Of a stretch of DNA of 64,000 bases, positions 24,959 to 33,003 are shown piece by piece. The stretch covers positions 25,499 to 89,498 of the forward strand of contig NZ_VZZJ01000021.1 in assembly GCF_008806345.1 (NCBI RefSeq), in the 5' to 3' direction. The position numbers and the translations under genes are program-made. This DNA comes from Methylobacterium planeticum. GTDB taxonomy: Bacteria > Pseudomonadota > Alphaproteobacteria > Rhizobiales > Beijerinckiaceae. Position 1 is the stretch's first letter. Each line of letters opens with the position of its first letter. The notes under the pieces are model-generated. The model was not told where the DNA came from, did no database searches, and saw only the letters and a program-made list of their open reading frames with translations.

Positions 24959-25393
24959 ATGCCGACCTACGCATTCTCGACCGCCAGGGACGTGACGCCC
25001 GAGGAACGCGCGAAGCTCGTGGAGAGCGTGACGTCCATCCATCAGGTGGAGGCGGCGGCCCCTCGCTACTTCGTGCAGGTGATCTTCTACAAGGTCGAGC
25101 CCGGGTCAATCTTCATCGGCGGCGAGGCGGCCCCGGCCGATCACATCTGGGTCCGGGCCGATATCCGCGCCGGGCGCACCCGGGAGCAGAAGGCGCGCAT
25201 CCTCAAGCGGATCATGCGGGAGACGGGCGAGATCCTCGGCGTCTCCGAGGAGAGCGTCTGGGTCTACGTCTCGGACATCCCGGCCGAGGGCGTCGCGGAA
25301 TTCGGGAACATCCTGCCGCAGCCGGGCGGCGAGGAGGCATGGCTCGCCGCCCTGCCGGCACCGCTGCGCGAGAAGCTGACGCGGGCATCCTGA
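24959..25393 (+). CDS. cis-CaaD-like tautomerase-superfamily enzyme
   Basis: A 144-residue member of the tautomerase superfamily, of the fused-subunit length typical of cis-3-chloroacrylic acid dehalogenase (cis-CaaD). Counting from Pro after Met removal, it has Pro1, His27, Arg69, Arg72, Tyr102 and Glu113. These match cis-CaaD Pro1, His28, Arg70, Arg73, Tyr103 and Glu114 with a constant shift of one. Surrounding motifs also match: FIGGEAAPADHIWV, RAGR, VWVYVSDIPAEGVAEFG and ILPQPG. It may hydrate or dehalogenate a 3-haloacrylate or tautomerise an unknown acid. The related Cg10062 protein has the same residues with low dehalogenase activity, so function is open. It is a lone plus-strand gene inserted between pdxA and lptD. 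Confidence 0.85.
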   Translation: MPTYAFSTARDVTPEERAKLVESVTSIHQVEAAAPRYFVQVIFYKVEPGSIFIGGEAAPADHIWVRADIRAGRTREQKARILKRIMRETGEILGVSEESVWVYVSDIPAEGVAEFGNILPQPGGEEAWLAALPAPLREKLTRAS

Positions 25394-25399
25394 TCGTCC

Positions 25400-25420
25400 G
25401 GCCGGCGCGGCGCGCCGGCC
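25400..25420. terminator. GC hairpin between convergent tautomerase and lptD
   Basis: GGCCGGCG (25400-25407) and CGCCGGCC (25413-25420) form an 8-bp all-GC stem with a 5-nt loop, 6 nt after the tautomerase stop. It has no U-tract. It probably limits read-through in both directions. Confidence 0.4.
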
Positions 25421-25452
25421 AGGGACCGGGACACGGGGCCGCGATCCGCCGC

Positions 25453-28068
25453 TCAGCGGACCGAGGCGATGCCGTCGGCCGTGGTGGCGGTGCCGACGTT
25501 CTGGCGCAGGTCCGCCTCGCCGAGGGTCTTCAGCTCGACCCGCAGCAGCACCGTCTGGTTGCGCTCGCGCACGCCGATGGCGGTGGCGATCGGCGAGACG
25601 ATGTAGTTCAGCGAGACCGTGGTGCACTCGTCCTGGTAGCCGCCGCCGAAGCTCATCCCCGAGAGGTAGAAGCGGCCCGGGTTCTGGTAGATCGGCGCGA
25701 CCCCGACCGGGTTGGCGAGGTAGGAACTGAGGGCGTCCGCGTAGACGTCGCGGGTGTCGAGGTAGTGGGTCAGGTCGACGAGGGCCGAGCCGGTGATGAA
25801 CCAGTTCGGCGTGATGTTGTAGGTCGCCGACGCGGTGATGCCCTCGCGGCGATGACTGAAGCCGAGCAGGGGCTGGGCCTCGTAATAGGAGTAGAAGGCC
25901 GAGACCGAGAGGGGCAGGAACGGCGCGAAGCGCGCCGTGATGCCGGTCTCGAAGCGGTTGACGTTGAAGTCGTTGTGGTCGAACCGGGCGCGGCTGATCA
26001 GGCTGATGTTCTGGTTCGGCGAGAGCTGGAAGCGCCCGACGAAGTCGGAGCGGCGGGTCTCCAGCCCCGAATCGAAGCCCACATTGGCGAGGTCGCCGCG
26101 GCGGAAGGAATTGACGCCCGCGAGCTGGATCGACTCGCCGAACATCACGTTCGCGTACCAGCCGGCCGGGGTGACGACGGAGTACTGGCCGCCGAGATTG
26201 GTGCGCACGCCGCCCTCGACCCGGTCGTAGCCCGAGAACTTGTCCCACTCGAACAGGGAGGTGTCGTCGAAGACGAGGCTCTGGGCGTCCTCGTTCGGCA
26301 GCCGGCCGATCCGGGTCTCGCTCGGGCGCGCGATGATCTGGGCGATCGGCTCCAGGGTGTGGACGCCGAGGGGCCCGAACTCGCTGACGAAGGGGTAGCG
26401 GTAGTCGATGCCGACCGCCGGCATCACCCGGCCCGACGAGCCCTCGCCGATATTGGCGATCGTGGGCGCCAGCGCGTTCTGGTAGCCCGACAGGCTCGGA
26501 TTCACGAAGAACGCGTCCGTGCGCAGGTAGGCGAAGGGCGTGATCACCTGCCCGAGGGGATCGATGAAGCTGCGGCGCCAGGAGACCTGCGCCGAGGCGC
26601 GGGTATCCGTGCCGGCGAGGCCCCGGATCAGGCAGGAGGCGCGGTTGAAGGTCGTGCAGGTCTCGTAGAGCGGGTAGCTGACGCCGTTGAAGCTCGGGCT
26701 GAACAGGTAGCTGCCGGTGCGCGGCAGGCCCTGGAAATCCGTCGCCTCGCGGGTCAGGCTGGTGATGTTGCCCTCGAACCGGACCTCGCCGCCGAGGAAG
26801 CCGGGGCCGTTGATGCGCTTGTCGTAGTCGATCACCGGCGCGACGACGGGCTGCTCCTTCTGCCAGTCGAAGCTCGACAGGCCCTTGAAGTAGTAGCCCC
26901 GCGCCTCGAACCATGAGCGGTCGCCCTGGCCGATCAGGTAGGCGGTGGAGACCGCCTCGCGGAAGTAGTCCGTGGTGATGTTCTGGTTGCGGATCCGGTA
27001 ATTGTCGAGGAACCACTTGTCGGTGACGCCGACGACGTCCCAGCCCGTGCGCCAGCGGTCGTTGATGTAGAAGCGGCCCCGGCTCTCGATCGAGCCGCGG
27101 AAGTCGCGGTCGCCCGCGCCGAGGGGGCCTGGCAGGAAGGCGCTCGGCGTCGTCTGGAAGATGCCGCTGAGCCGCAGGTTGTAGAAGCCGGTCTCGAGCC
27201 GGTGGCGGAACTCGGCCTGCCCGAGCACGCCCTGGCGGCTGACGAAGGCCGGCGACAGGGTGAGGTCGTAGTTCGGCGCGAGGTTGAAGAAGTACGGCAC
27301 CGAGGCGCCGGTGCCGAGCGCCGTCGAGGAGATGAAGCGCGGCGTCAGGAAGCCGCTCTTGCGCTTCACCGTCGGGTCGGCGGCCTCGAAATAGGGCAGG
27401 TAGGCCACCGGGATCCCGGCGAGCTCGAGGGTCGATTCCTCGAACGAGATCGTGTGGGTCTCGTTGTTGTGGATGATCTTGGCGGCGCGCACCTGCCACA
27501 GGGGTGGCTTCTCCGGGTGGTCCTTACAGGGTTCGCAGGCCGTGTAGGTGCCGTATTCGAAGCTCGTCTGGTCGCCGTCGATCCGCTCGGCGCGGGGCGC
27601 CGAGAACCGGGTCCGGACCACCTCGCCCTTCTTCTCGACGGTCTGCTGGATGCGCAGCGAATCGATGAAGCCGGTCTTGAAATCGTCCGTCAGCTCCATC
27701 CGCTCGCCGGTGACGACGGCGCCGTCCTGGTCGGTGAGGCGGACATTGCCCTCGGCGAAGACGCGGCTCGTGGTCCGGTCGTAGCGGACGCGGTCGGCCT
27801 GGAGGGTGCGCGGGCCGTAATGCAGCTCGGCATTGCCGCGCGCCGTGACCGTGTTCTTGTCGTTGTCGTAGATCAGCTCGTCCGCCTCGACGAGGAGCTT
27901 GTCGCCGGGCTTGCCGGCGGCCGCCTTCGGCAGCGGGCTTCCCGAGGCCTTGGACGACGCCTGCGCGGCCGCCGGCGCGGGCAGCGCCAGGGGCACGGCG
28001 GCCGTCAGCAGCGCCAGAACGGCGGCCAGATTCGCGATGTCGGCGACCTTACGCAACGCGCGTCCCAA
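25453..28068 (-). CDS. lptD: LPS-assembly outer-membrane protein LptD
   Basis: An 871-residue outer-membrane protein that inserts lipopolysaccharide into the outer leaflet. A signal peptide (hydrophobic stretch about residues 12-33, Ala-rich cleavage zone) precedes the periplasmic OstA-type beta-jellyroll (LLVEADELIYDNDKNTVTARG to about residue 160). The LptD beta-barrel then runs to the C-terminus, with a cysteine pair in ACEPC near residue 180 and further cysteines in the barrel (CTTF, DECTT). No ATG is available at the expected N-terminus. The first credible codon is TTG at 28068, with another TTG four codons on, so the exact start is uncertain. It is last in the lptF-lptG-lptD series. Confidence 0.94.
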   Translation of the reverse strand: MGRALRKVADIANLAAVLALLTAAVPLALPAPAAAQASSKASGSPLPKAAAGKPGDKLLVEADELIYDNDKNTVTARGNAELHYGPRTLQADRVRYDRTTSRVFAEGNVRLTDQDGAVVTGERMELTDDFKTGFIDSLRIQQTVEKKGEVVRTRFSAPRAERIDGDQTSFEYGTYTACEPCKDHPEKPPLWQVRAAKIIHNNETHTISFEESTLELAGIPVAYLPYFEAADPTVKRKSGFLTPRFISSTALGTGASVPYFFNLAPNYDLTLSPAFVSRQGVLGQAEFRHRLETGFYNLRLSGIFQTTPSAFLPGPLGAGDRDFRGSIESRGRFYINDRWRTGWDVVGVTDKWFLDNYRIRNQNITTDYFREAVSTAYLIGQGDRSWFEARGYYFKGLSSFDWQKEQPVVAPVIDYDKRINGPGFLGGEVRFEGNITSLTREATDFQGLPRTGSYLFSPSFNGVSYPLYETCTTFNRASCLIRGLAGTDTRASAQVSWRRSFIDPLGQVITPFAYLRTDAFFVNPSLSGYQNALAPTIANIGEGSSGRVMPAVGIDYRYPFVSEFGPLGVHTLEPIAQIIARPSETRIGRLPNEDAQSLVFDDTSLFEWDKFSGYDRVEGGVRTNLGGQYSVVTPAGWYANVMFGESIQLAGVNSFRRGDLANVGFDSGLETRRSDFVGRFQLSPNQNISLISRARFDHNDFNVNRFETGITARFAPFLPLSVSAFYSYYEAQPLLGFSHRREGITASATYNITPNWFITGSALVDLTHYLDTRDVYADALSSYLANPVGVAPIYQNPGRFYLSGMSFGGGYQDECTTVSLNYIVSPIATAIGVRERNQTVLLRVELKTLGEADLRQNVGTATTADGIASVR

Positions 28069-28112
28069 CTCCAGCCACGGTCATCCCTTCGTCTCCCGTC
28101 CGGGTCGCAGCC

Positions 28113-29201
28113 TCAGCCGTCTTCCTGGTACAGAAGCGTGAGCGTACCGAGAAGACTCCCTACCACGGCCGGGAACCACGCCGCCACCGGCGGCGCGACG
28201 ATCCCCGAAGCTCCCAAGCCTTCCATGACCTGACGGGCGACGTAGAGGGCAAACCCCGCCGCCACCCCTCCGAGCACGAGTTTGCCCACGCCACCAAAGC
28301 GGAAGAACCGTAAGGAAACGGTTGCCGCCACCAGGACCATGGCGACGAAGAGGACCGGCCTGGCCCAGAGCACATCATACTGGAGTCGGTAGCGGGTGGC
28401 ATCCAACCCGGCCCGCTCGCTCCGCGCGATGGTCTCGGGAAGTTGCCAGAAAGGCACAGATTCCGGGGGGGTGAAGCGCTGGCGCACCTGCCCGGGCTCC
28501 AGCGTCGAGGCGATCAGGAAGGTGCCGTAGCTCTCGGGCGGCACGCCGGGGGCGAGCAGGCGCGCCTCGCTCAGCTCCCAGTAGCCGTCGTGCAGGCTTG
28601 CCCGCGCGGCCTCGATCTGGGAGACGAAGCTGCCCGCCTCGTCGAAGGTGAAGACCGAGACGCCGGCCAGCGTCGTGGTTCCCTCGATCGCCGTCTCGGC
28701 CCGGATGATGGCCTGCCCGTCGAGGCTCCTCTGGCGGATCCACAGGTCCTTGCCGGAACTCGCCTTGGTGGAGCGGGCGAAGATCTTCGCCTCGATTTCG
28801 GTGGAGCGCTGCTTCAGCACCGCCGAGAGCGGGTTGTAGATGCCCACCGTGAAGGCCCCGAGCGCCAGCGCCACGAAGATGCCGGGCTGCAGGAACTGCC
28901 AGGCCGAGATACCGGCCGCCCGCGCCACCACCAGTTCCAGCTTGCGCGAGAGCTGCAGCAGGGCCGCCATCGAGCCGAACAGCACCGCGAAGGGCAGCAC
29001 CCCCTCCGCCACCGCCGGCGTCCGGTAGAGGGAGAGCTGCGCCATCAGTCCCGGCGAGGCGCCCTCGGCGTCGCCCGCGCGCCGCAGCAGCTCGACGAAA
29101 TCCAGGGTGTAGACGAGGGCGAAGACGGTGAGGAAGACGCCCAGCACCGTGCGGACGAAGCGCAGGGCGAAGTAGCGGCCGAGGGTGAAGCCGATGAGCA
29201 T
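28113..29201 (-). CDS. lptG: LPS export ABC transporter permease LptG
   Basis: A 362-residue inner-membrane permease of the LptB2FG complex that extracts LPS. It has an N-terminal amphipathic helix and membrane helix (GRYFALRFVRTVLGVFLTVFALVYTLDFVELLRR), two more helices, a large periplasmic beta-jellyroll (about residues 130-260), and three C-terminal helices. The ATG at 29201 is preferred; a GTG two codons earlier (29207) is possible and both are near a GAGGCGG element. It follows lptF by 12 nt and precedes lptD by about 45 nt. Confidence 0.94.
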   Translation of the reverse strand: MLIGFTLGRYFALRFVRTVLGVFLTVFALVYTLDFVELLRRAGDAEGASPGLMAQLSLYRTPAVAEGVLPFAVLFGSMAALLQLSRKLELVVARAAGISAWQFLQPGIFVALALGAFTVGIYNPLSAVLKQRSTEIEAKIFARSTKASSGKDLWIRQRSLDGQAIIRAETAIEGTTTLAGVSVFTFDEAGSFVSQIEAARASLHDGYWELSEARLLAPGVPPESYGTFLIASTLEPGQVRQRFTPPESVPFWQLPETIARSERAGLDATRYRLQYDVLWARPVLFVAMVLVAATVSLRFFRFGGVGKLVLGGVAAGFALYVARQVMEGLGASGIVAPPVAAWFPAVVGSLLGTLTLLYQEDG

Positions 29202-29213
29202 GGGCACGCCGCC

Positions 29214-30371
29214 TCAGCTCGCCGCGAGGCGGGGCGCGCGCCGGCCGCCGGCGAGGGCCCGGCGCAGGCGCGCGCCGAAGGCCCGCACGGCCGGCCCGTG
29301 GAGGATGATCAGCGCCGAGAGGGCGATGGCGAGGAGCGGCACCGCGTAGACGGCGATCACCGCCCCCTGGCTGCGCGCCGCCGCGCTGCTCGCCGCGAAG
29401 CCGGCGATGCGCAGGACCACCACGGCGACGACCGCCCCCGCCACCGCGAGGCCCCGGCCCTGGCGGGTGGTGCGCGGGTCGCCGAGCGCCGCGAAGGCGA
29501 TGAAGGCCAGCGCCAGGGGGTAGAGCCAGGAGGAGAGCCTGTCGTGCAGCTCCGCCCGGAAGCGGCCCTTCTGCAACTGGTAGTAGCCCTCGCTCCGGTC
29601 TGGGAAGAGCAGCTGCATCGTCGAGCGCTCGCGCGGCTTGTAGATCACGTCCGCATCGGGCGGCGCGAAGGCCGCGAGGTCGATGGTGTAGCGCTCGAAG
29701 GTGAGGATCGAGGAGTCGCGCGAATCCTTCTGCTGCTGGTGCACGCTGCCCTTCTCGAGGGCGAGGTAGCTCTGGCCGTCGACGTCGATGGCCTGGCCGC
29801 GCTCGGCCAGGTAGACCTTGGTCTTGCCGGCCTCGCGCCGGTCCTGGATGAACAGGCCGAGCAGCATCCCGCCCTGGCCGCGCTCGCGGAAGTGGAAGGT
29901 GATGCCGTTGTCGAGCGCGGTGAACTGGCCCTCCTTGACGACGTTCGCGATGAAGTCGCCGCGCACGCGGGTGACCACGTCGCGCAGTTCCTGGAAGCTC
30001 GACGGCATCACCTGGATGGTCAGGAAGGCCACCAGCACGCTGATCGCCAGCGCCAGGGTCAGGAAGGGGCGCAGGATGCTGCGCGGCGTCATGCCGGCCG
30101 CCGACATCACAATCAGCTCGGAATCGCCGTTGAGCTTGTTCAGCGCGTAGATCACCGCGATGAACAGGGCCATCGGGGCGATCACCACGATCAGGGTTGG
30201 CAGCGACAGGCCCGTGACGAACAGGAAGATGAGGAGCGTCTGGCCCTTGGCCGTGATCAGGTCGAGCTCGCGCAAGGCCTGGGTCACCCAGATCGTCCCC
30301 GTGAGGCCGATCAGGCATGCCAGGAAAGCCGAGAGCGCGATGCGGAAGATGTAGCGCTCGATCTGCGTCAT
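29214..30371 (-). CDS. lptF: LPS export ABC transporter permease LptF
   Basis: A 385-residue partner of LptG. It has the characteristic start MTQIERYIFRIALSAFLACLIGLTGTIWVTQALRELDLIT, a conserved cytoplasmic coupling segment ALNKLNGDSELIVMSAAGMT, a periplasmic jellyroll domain at about 130-270, and three C-terminal membrane helices. Its ATG at 30371 is chosen over an upstream in-frame start that adds a Gly/Pro-rich non-conserved leader. It is the first gene of the lptF-lptG-lptD unit and diverges from pepA, with 220 nt of shared upstream DNA. Confidence 0.94.
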   Translation of the reverse strand: MTQIERYIFRIALSAFLACLIGLTGTIWVTQALRELDLITAKGQTLLIFLFVTGLSLPTLIVVIAPMALFIAVIYALNKLNGDSELIVMSAAGMTPRSILRPFLTLALAISVLVAFLTIQVMPSSFQELRDVVTRVRGDFIANVVKEGQFTALDNGITFHFRERGQGGMLLGLFIQDRREAGKTKVYLAERGQAIDVDGQSYLALEKGSVHQQQKDSRDSSILTFERYTIDLAAFAPPDADVIYKPRERSTMQLLFPDRSEGYYQLQKGRFRAELHDRLSSWLYPLALAFIAFAALGDPRTTRQGRGLAVAGAVVAVVVLRIAGFAASSAAARSQGAVIAVYAVPLLAIALSALIILHGPAVRAFGARLRRALAGGRRAPRLAAS

Positions 30372-30591
30372 CGGGTCTCGCGATCGGACATCCACCGGGC
30401 CCCCTCCCGGCGGATCTCCCCTTGCGTGCGGTGCGCCCCCCACACGGTCGAGCCTCTCTCAAGGACCCGCAACTTGGGCCGTTTTAAGGGCATGCGGGTC
30501 GCGTTGCGTTCTCCGCCTCAGCGGCTACACAGGAAGCCGGCCGCGCGCCCGACCGCGCCAGAGACATCATCGCAGGACGGAAAGCAACGAC

Positions 30592-32091
30592 ATGGCGGAC
30601 GGCATCACCATCAGCTTCGGGCCGGTCGGCCCGGCAGGCCCCGGCGATCTCGTGGTGTTCGTCGGCGACGATCTGTCCCTCAGCGGCGCGGCCCGCGACG
30701 TTCTCGGCTCCGCCGGCGCGGACCTCGTGGCACGCGCGACCGCCAGCGAGCGCTTCAAGGGCCGCTCCCTCACGGCGCTGACCCTGCCGGCGCCGGCCGG
30801 CATCGAGGCCGACCGTCTCGTGGTCGTCGGCCTCGGCACCGAGAAGGACCGGGCCAAGCTCGACTGGCCGGTGCTCGGCGGCTTCACCGCCGGCAAGGTC
30901 TCCGGCCGCACCGCGCGGGTGCTCCTCGATTGGCCGGGCGCCCAGGTCAGCGGCGAGAACGCGGGGGAGTTCGCGCTCGGCGCCCGCCTGCGCAGCTACA
31001 GCTTCGACCGCTACAAGACCAAGAAGAAGCCCGATGCCGACGAGAACGGTGGCACCAGCCTGACCCTGATGCTCGCCGAGCCCGCGGGCGCGGAGGCCGC
31101 CGCCAAGGCGGGCGAGGCCGTCGCCGAGGGCGTGGTGCTGGCCCGCGACCTCATCAACGAGCCGCCGAACGTACTCTTCCCCGAGGAGTTCGCCCGCCGC
31201 GCCGCCGAGCTGTCGAAGCTCGGGGTCGAGGTCGAGATCATCGACCCCGCCAGGATGCGCGAACTCGAGATGGGGGCGATCCTCGCGGTGGCGCAGGGCT
31301 CGGCCCGCGAGCCCCGCATCGTGGTGATGCGCTGGAACGGCGCGGCCGACCGCTCGGACCCGCCCGTCGCGCTGATCGGCAAGGGCGTGGTGTTCGATTC
31401 CGGCGGCGTCTCGATCAAGTCGGCCGGCGGCATGGAGGACATGAAGGGCGACATGGGCGGCGCGGCCGCCGTCGTCGGCACCCTTCACGCCCTGGCGAGC
31501 CGCAAGGCCAAGGTCAACGTCGTGGGCGCCATCGGCATCGTCGAGAACATGCCGGACGGCGCCGCCTACCGCCCCTCCGACATCGTCACCTCGATGTCGG
31601 GTCAGACCATCGAGGTCATCAACACCGACGCCGAGGGCCGCCTCGTGCTGGCGGACGTGATCTGGCACGTCCAGGGCACCTACAAGCCGAAATTCATGAT
31701 CGACCTCGCGACGCTGACGGGCGCCATCATCGTGGCCCTCGGCCAGGACATCGCGGGCCTGTTCTCGAACGACGACGACCTCGCGGCCCGGATCACGGCG
31801 GCCGGCGAGGCCACCGGTGAGAAGGTCTGGCGGATGCCCCTGATCCCCGCCTACGACAAGGCGATCGACTCGAAGTTCGCCGACATGAAGAACACCGGCG
31901 GGCGCCACGGGGGGGCGGCGACGGCCGCCACCTTCATCAAGCGCTTCGTGAACGACGTGCCCTGGGCCCATCTCGACATCGCCGGCGTCGGCATGTCCTC
32001 GAGCGCCAACGAGATCAACCGGAGCTGGGGCGCCGGCTGGGGCGTGCGCCTCCTCGACCGGCTGGTGCGCGAGCACTACGAGGCCCGGTAG
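30592..32091 (+). CDS. pepA: leucyl aminopeptidase (cytosol aminopeptidase, M17)
   Basis: A 499-residue dinuclear-metal exopeptidase. The N-terminal macro-like domain is followed by the catalytic domain with LINEPPNVLFPEEFA, the metal-binding KGVVFDSGGVSIKSA, GDMGGAAAVVG, and the M17 signature NTDAEGRLVLADVI. The C-terminal GGRHGGAATAATFIKRFV and HLDIAGV are also present. It removes N-terminal residues from cytosolic peptides, and E. coli PepA also binds DNA. The standard ATG at 30592 follows an AGGACGGAAAG purine stretch. The gene diverges from lptF, an arrangement common in Hyphomicrobiales. Confidence 0.96.
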   Translation: MADGITISFGPVGPAGPGDLVVFVGDDLSLSGAARDVLGSAGADLVARATASERFKGRSLTALTLPAPAGIEADRLVVVGLGTEKDRAKLDWPVLGGFTAGKVSGRTARVLLDWPGAQVSGENAGEFALGARLRSYSFDRYKTKKKPDADENGGTSLTLMLAEPAGAEAAAKAGEAVAEGVVLARDLINEPPNVLFPEEFARRAAELSKLGVEVEIIDPARMRELEMGAILAVAQGSAREPRIVVMRWNGAADRSDPPVALIGKGVVFDSGGVSIKSAGGMEDMKGDMGGAAAVVGTLHALASRKAKVNVVGAIGIVENMPDGAAYRPSDIVTSMSGQTIEVINTDAEGRLVLADVIWHVQGTYKPKFMIDLATLTGAIIVALGQDIAGLFSNDDDLAARITAAGEATGEKVWRMPLIPAYDKAIDSKFADMKNTGGRHGGAATAATFIKRFVNDVPWAHLDIAGVGMSSSANEINRSWGAGWGVRLLDRLVREHYEAR

Positions 32092-32119
32092 GCCGGGCCT
32101 TCGCGGCCGTCGCCCGGCC
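32091..32119 (+). terminator. GC hairpin at the pepA stop
   Basis: GGCCGGGC (32091-32098) pairs with GCCCGGCC (32112-32119), an 8-bp stem starting on the last base of the pepA stop codon. There is no U-tract. Confidence 0.3.
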
Positions 32120-32212
32120 ATCGGGGCGATCGATGCGGCCGAACACGTCCCGGGGCTTCCGCGCCGCGTCGGGCGGAGCCATCCTTCGTCCGTCCGCCAC
32201 CGATGAGGCCGC

Positions 32213-32959
32213 ATGAGAGCCGCGACCGTCGCCGTGTCCGCCGCGCCCCTCGCCGCCACCTTGCTGGCCCTCGCCCTCGTGGCCGCGACGGGATTCGATC
32301 AGCGCGTCGCGCTGCCGCCGCGGATCGAGCTCGCCTTCTACGGCTTCTTCCTCGACCGCTACCCGCTCTTCGCCTTCGCGCTGGTCTACGCGCTCGTCCG
32401 CATCCTCGCCGTCGCGGCGGGGCCCGGGCGCGCCGGCCCCGCCCGGCGCATCCTGGGGGCGAGCGTGGGTGTCGCGCTGGTCCTGGCGCTCGGCCTCTAC
32501 CCGACCTTCGGCGGCGCGGTCCTGCGCAGCGCCTTCGCCACCGGCGGCATCGCGTTCCTAAATCAGTCGCCGATGTGGCTCGCCTACGCCCTCGGCGCCG
32601 CGGCGGCGGCCGTGAGCTACGGCACCGCCCTCGGGCTCGGCGTCGTGCTGACGAACCGTCCCCTGCGCCCGAAGGCGGGCTGGGGGCGCGCGCTGGCGGC
32701 CGGCACCCTGCGTCTCGCCCTCGGCTTCTGCGCCCTGTGGTTCGCCCTCGGGGTGCTGGGGCTCGCGCGCGAGGCCGGGATCGGCCCCTGGCCGCGCCGG
32801 GCGCTCACCATACCGGAATTCGGAATTTCGGCCGCGCTGCTGATTCAGGCCTTCCTGCCGCACAGCGTGCTGGTCACCGCGCTTTCACATACTCGAACCA
32901 GTAATCCCCTTGATCGAACCACCCCGCTCCCGTTAAGCCGGGACTCAACGGGGCCATAA
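32213..32959 (+). CDS. multi-pass membrane protein of unknown function
   Basis: A 248-residue protein with about six hydrophobic helices. Recognisable but unassigned features are LPPRIELAFYGFFLDRYPLFAFALVYALVRI between helices 1 and 2, and a short hydrophilic loop RPLRPKAGWGR before the fifth helix. The C-terminal 25 residues are polar. I cannot assign a family. The gene lies between pepA and an acyl-CoA ligase gene on the same strand, about 45 nt from the latter, so co-transcription is possible. Confidence 0.7.
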   Translation: MRAATVAVSAAPLAATLLALALVAATGFDQRVALPPRIELAFYGFFLDRYPLFAFALVYALVRILAVAAGPGRAGPARRILGASVGVALVLALGLYPTFGGAVLRSAFATGGIAFLNQSPMWLAYALGAAAAAVSYGTALGLGVVLTNRPLRPKAGWGRALAAGTLRLALGFCALWFALGVLGLAREAGIGPWPRRALTIPEFGISAALLIQAFLPHSVLVTALSHTRTSNPLDRTTPLPLSRDSTGP

Positions 32960-33003
32960 CCCGAAGGCAGACCCATGCTGCCGCGTCATCAGGGAGGATC
33001 GCG

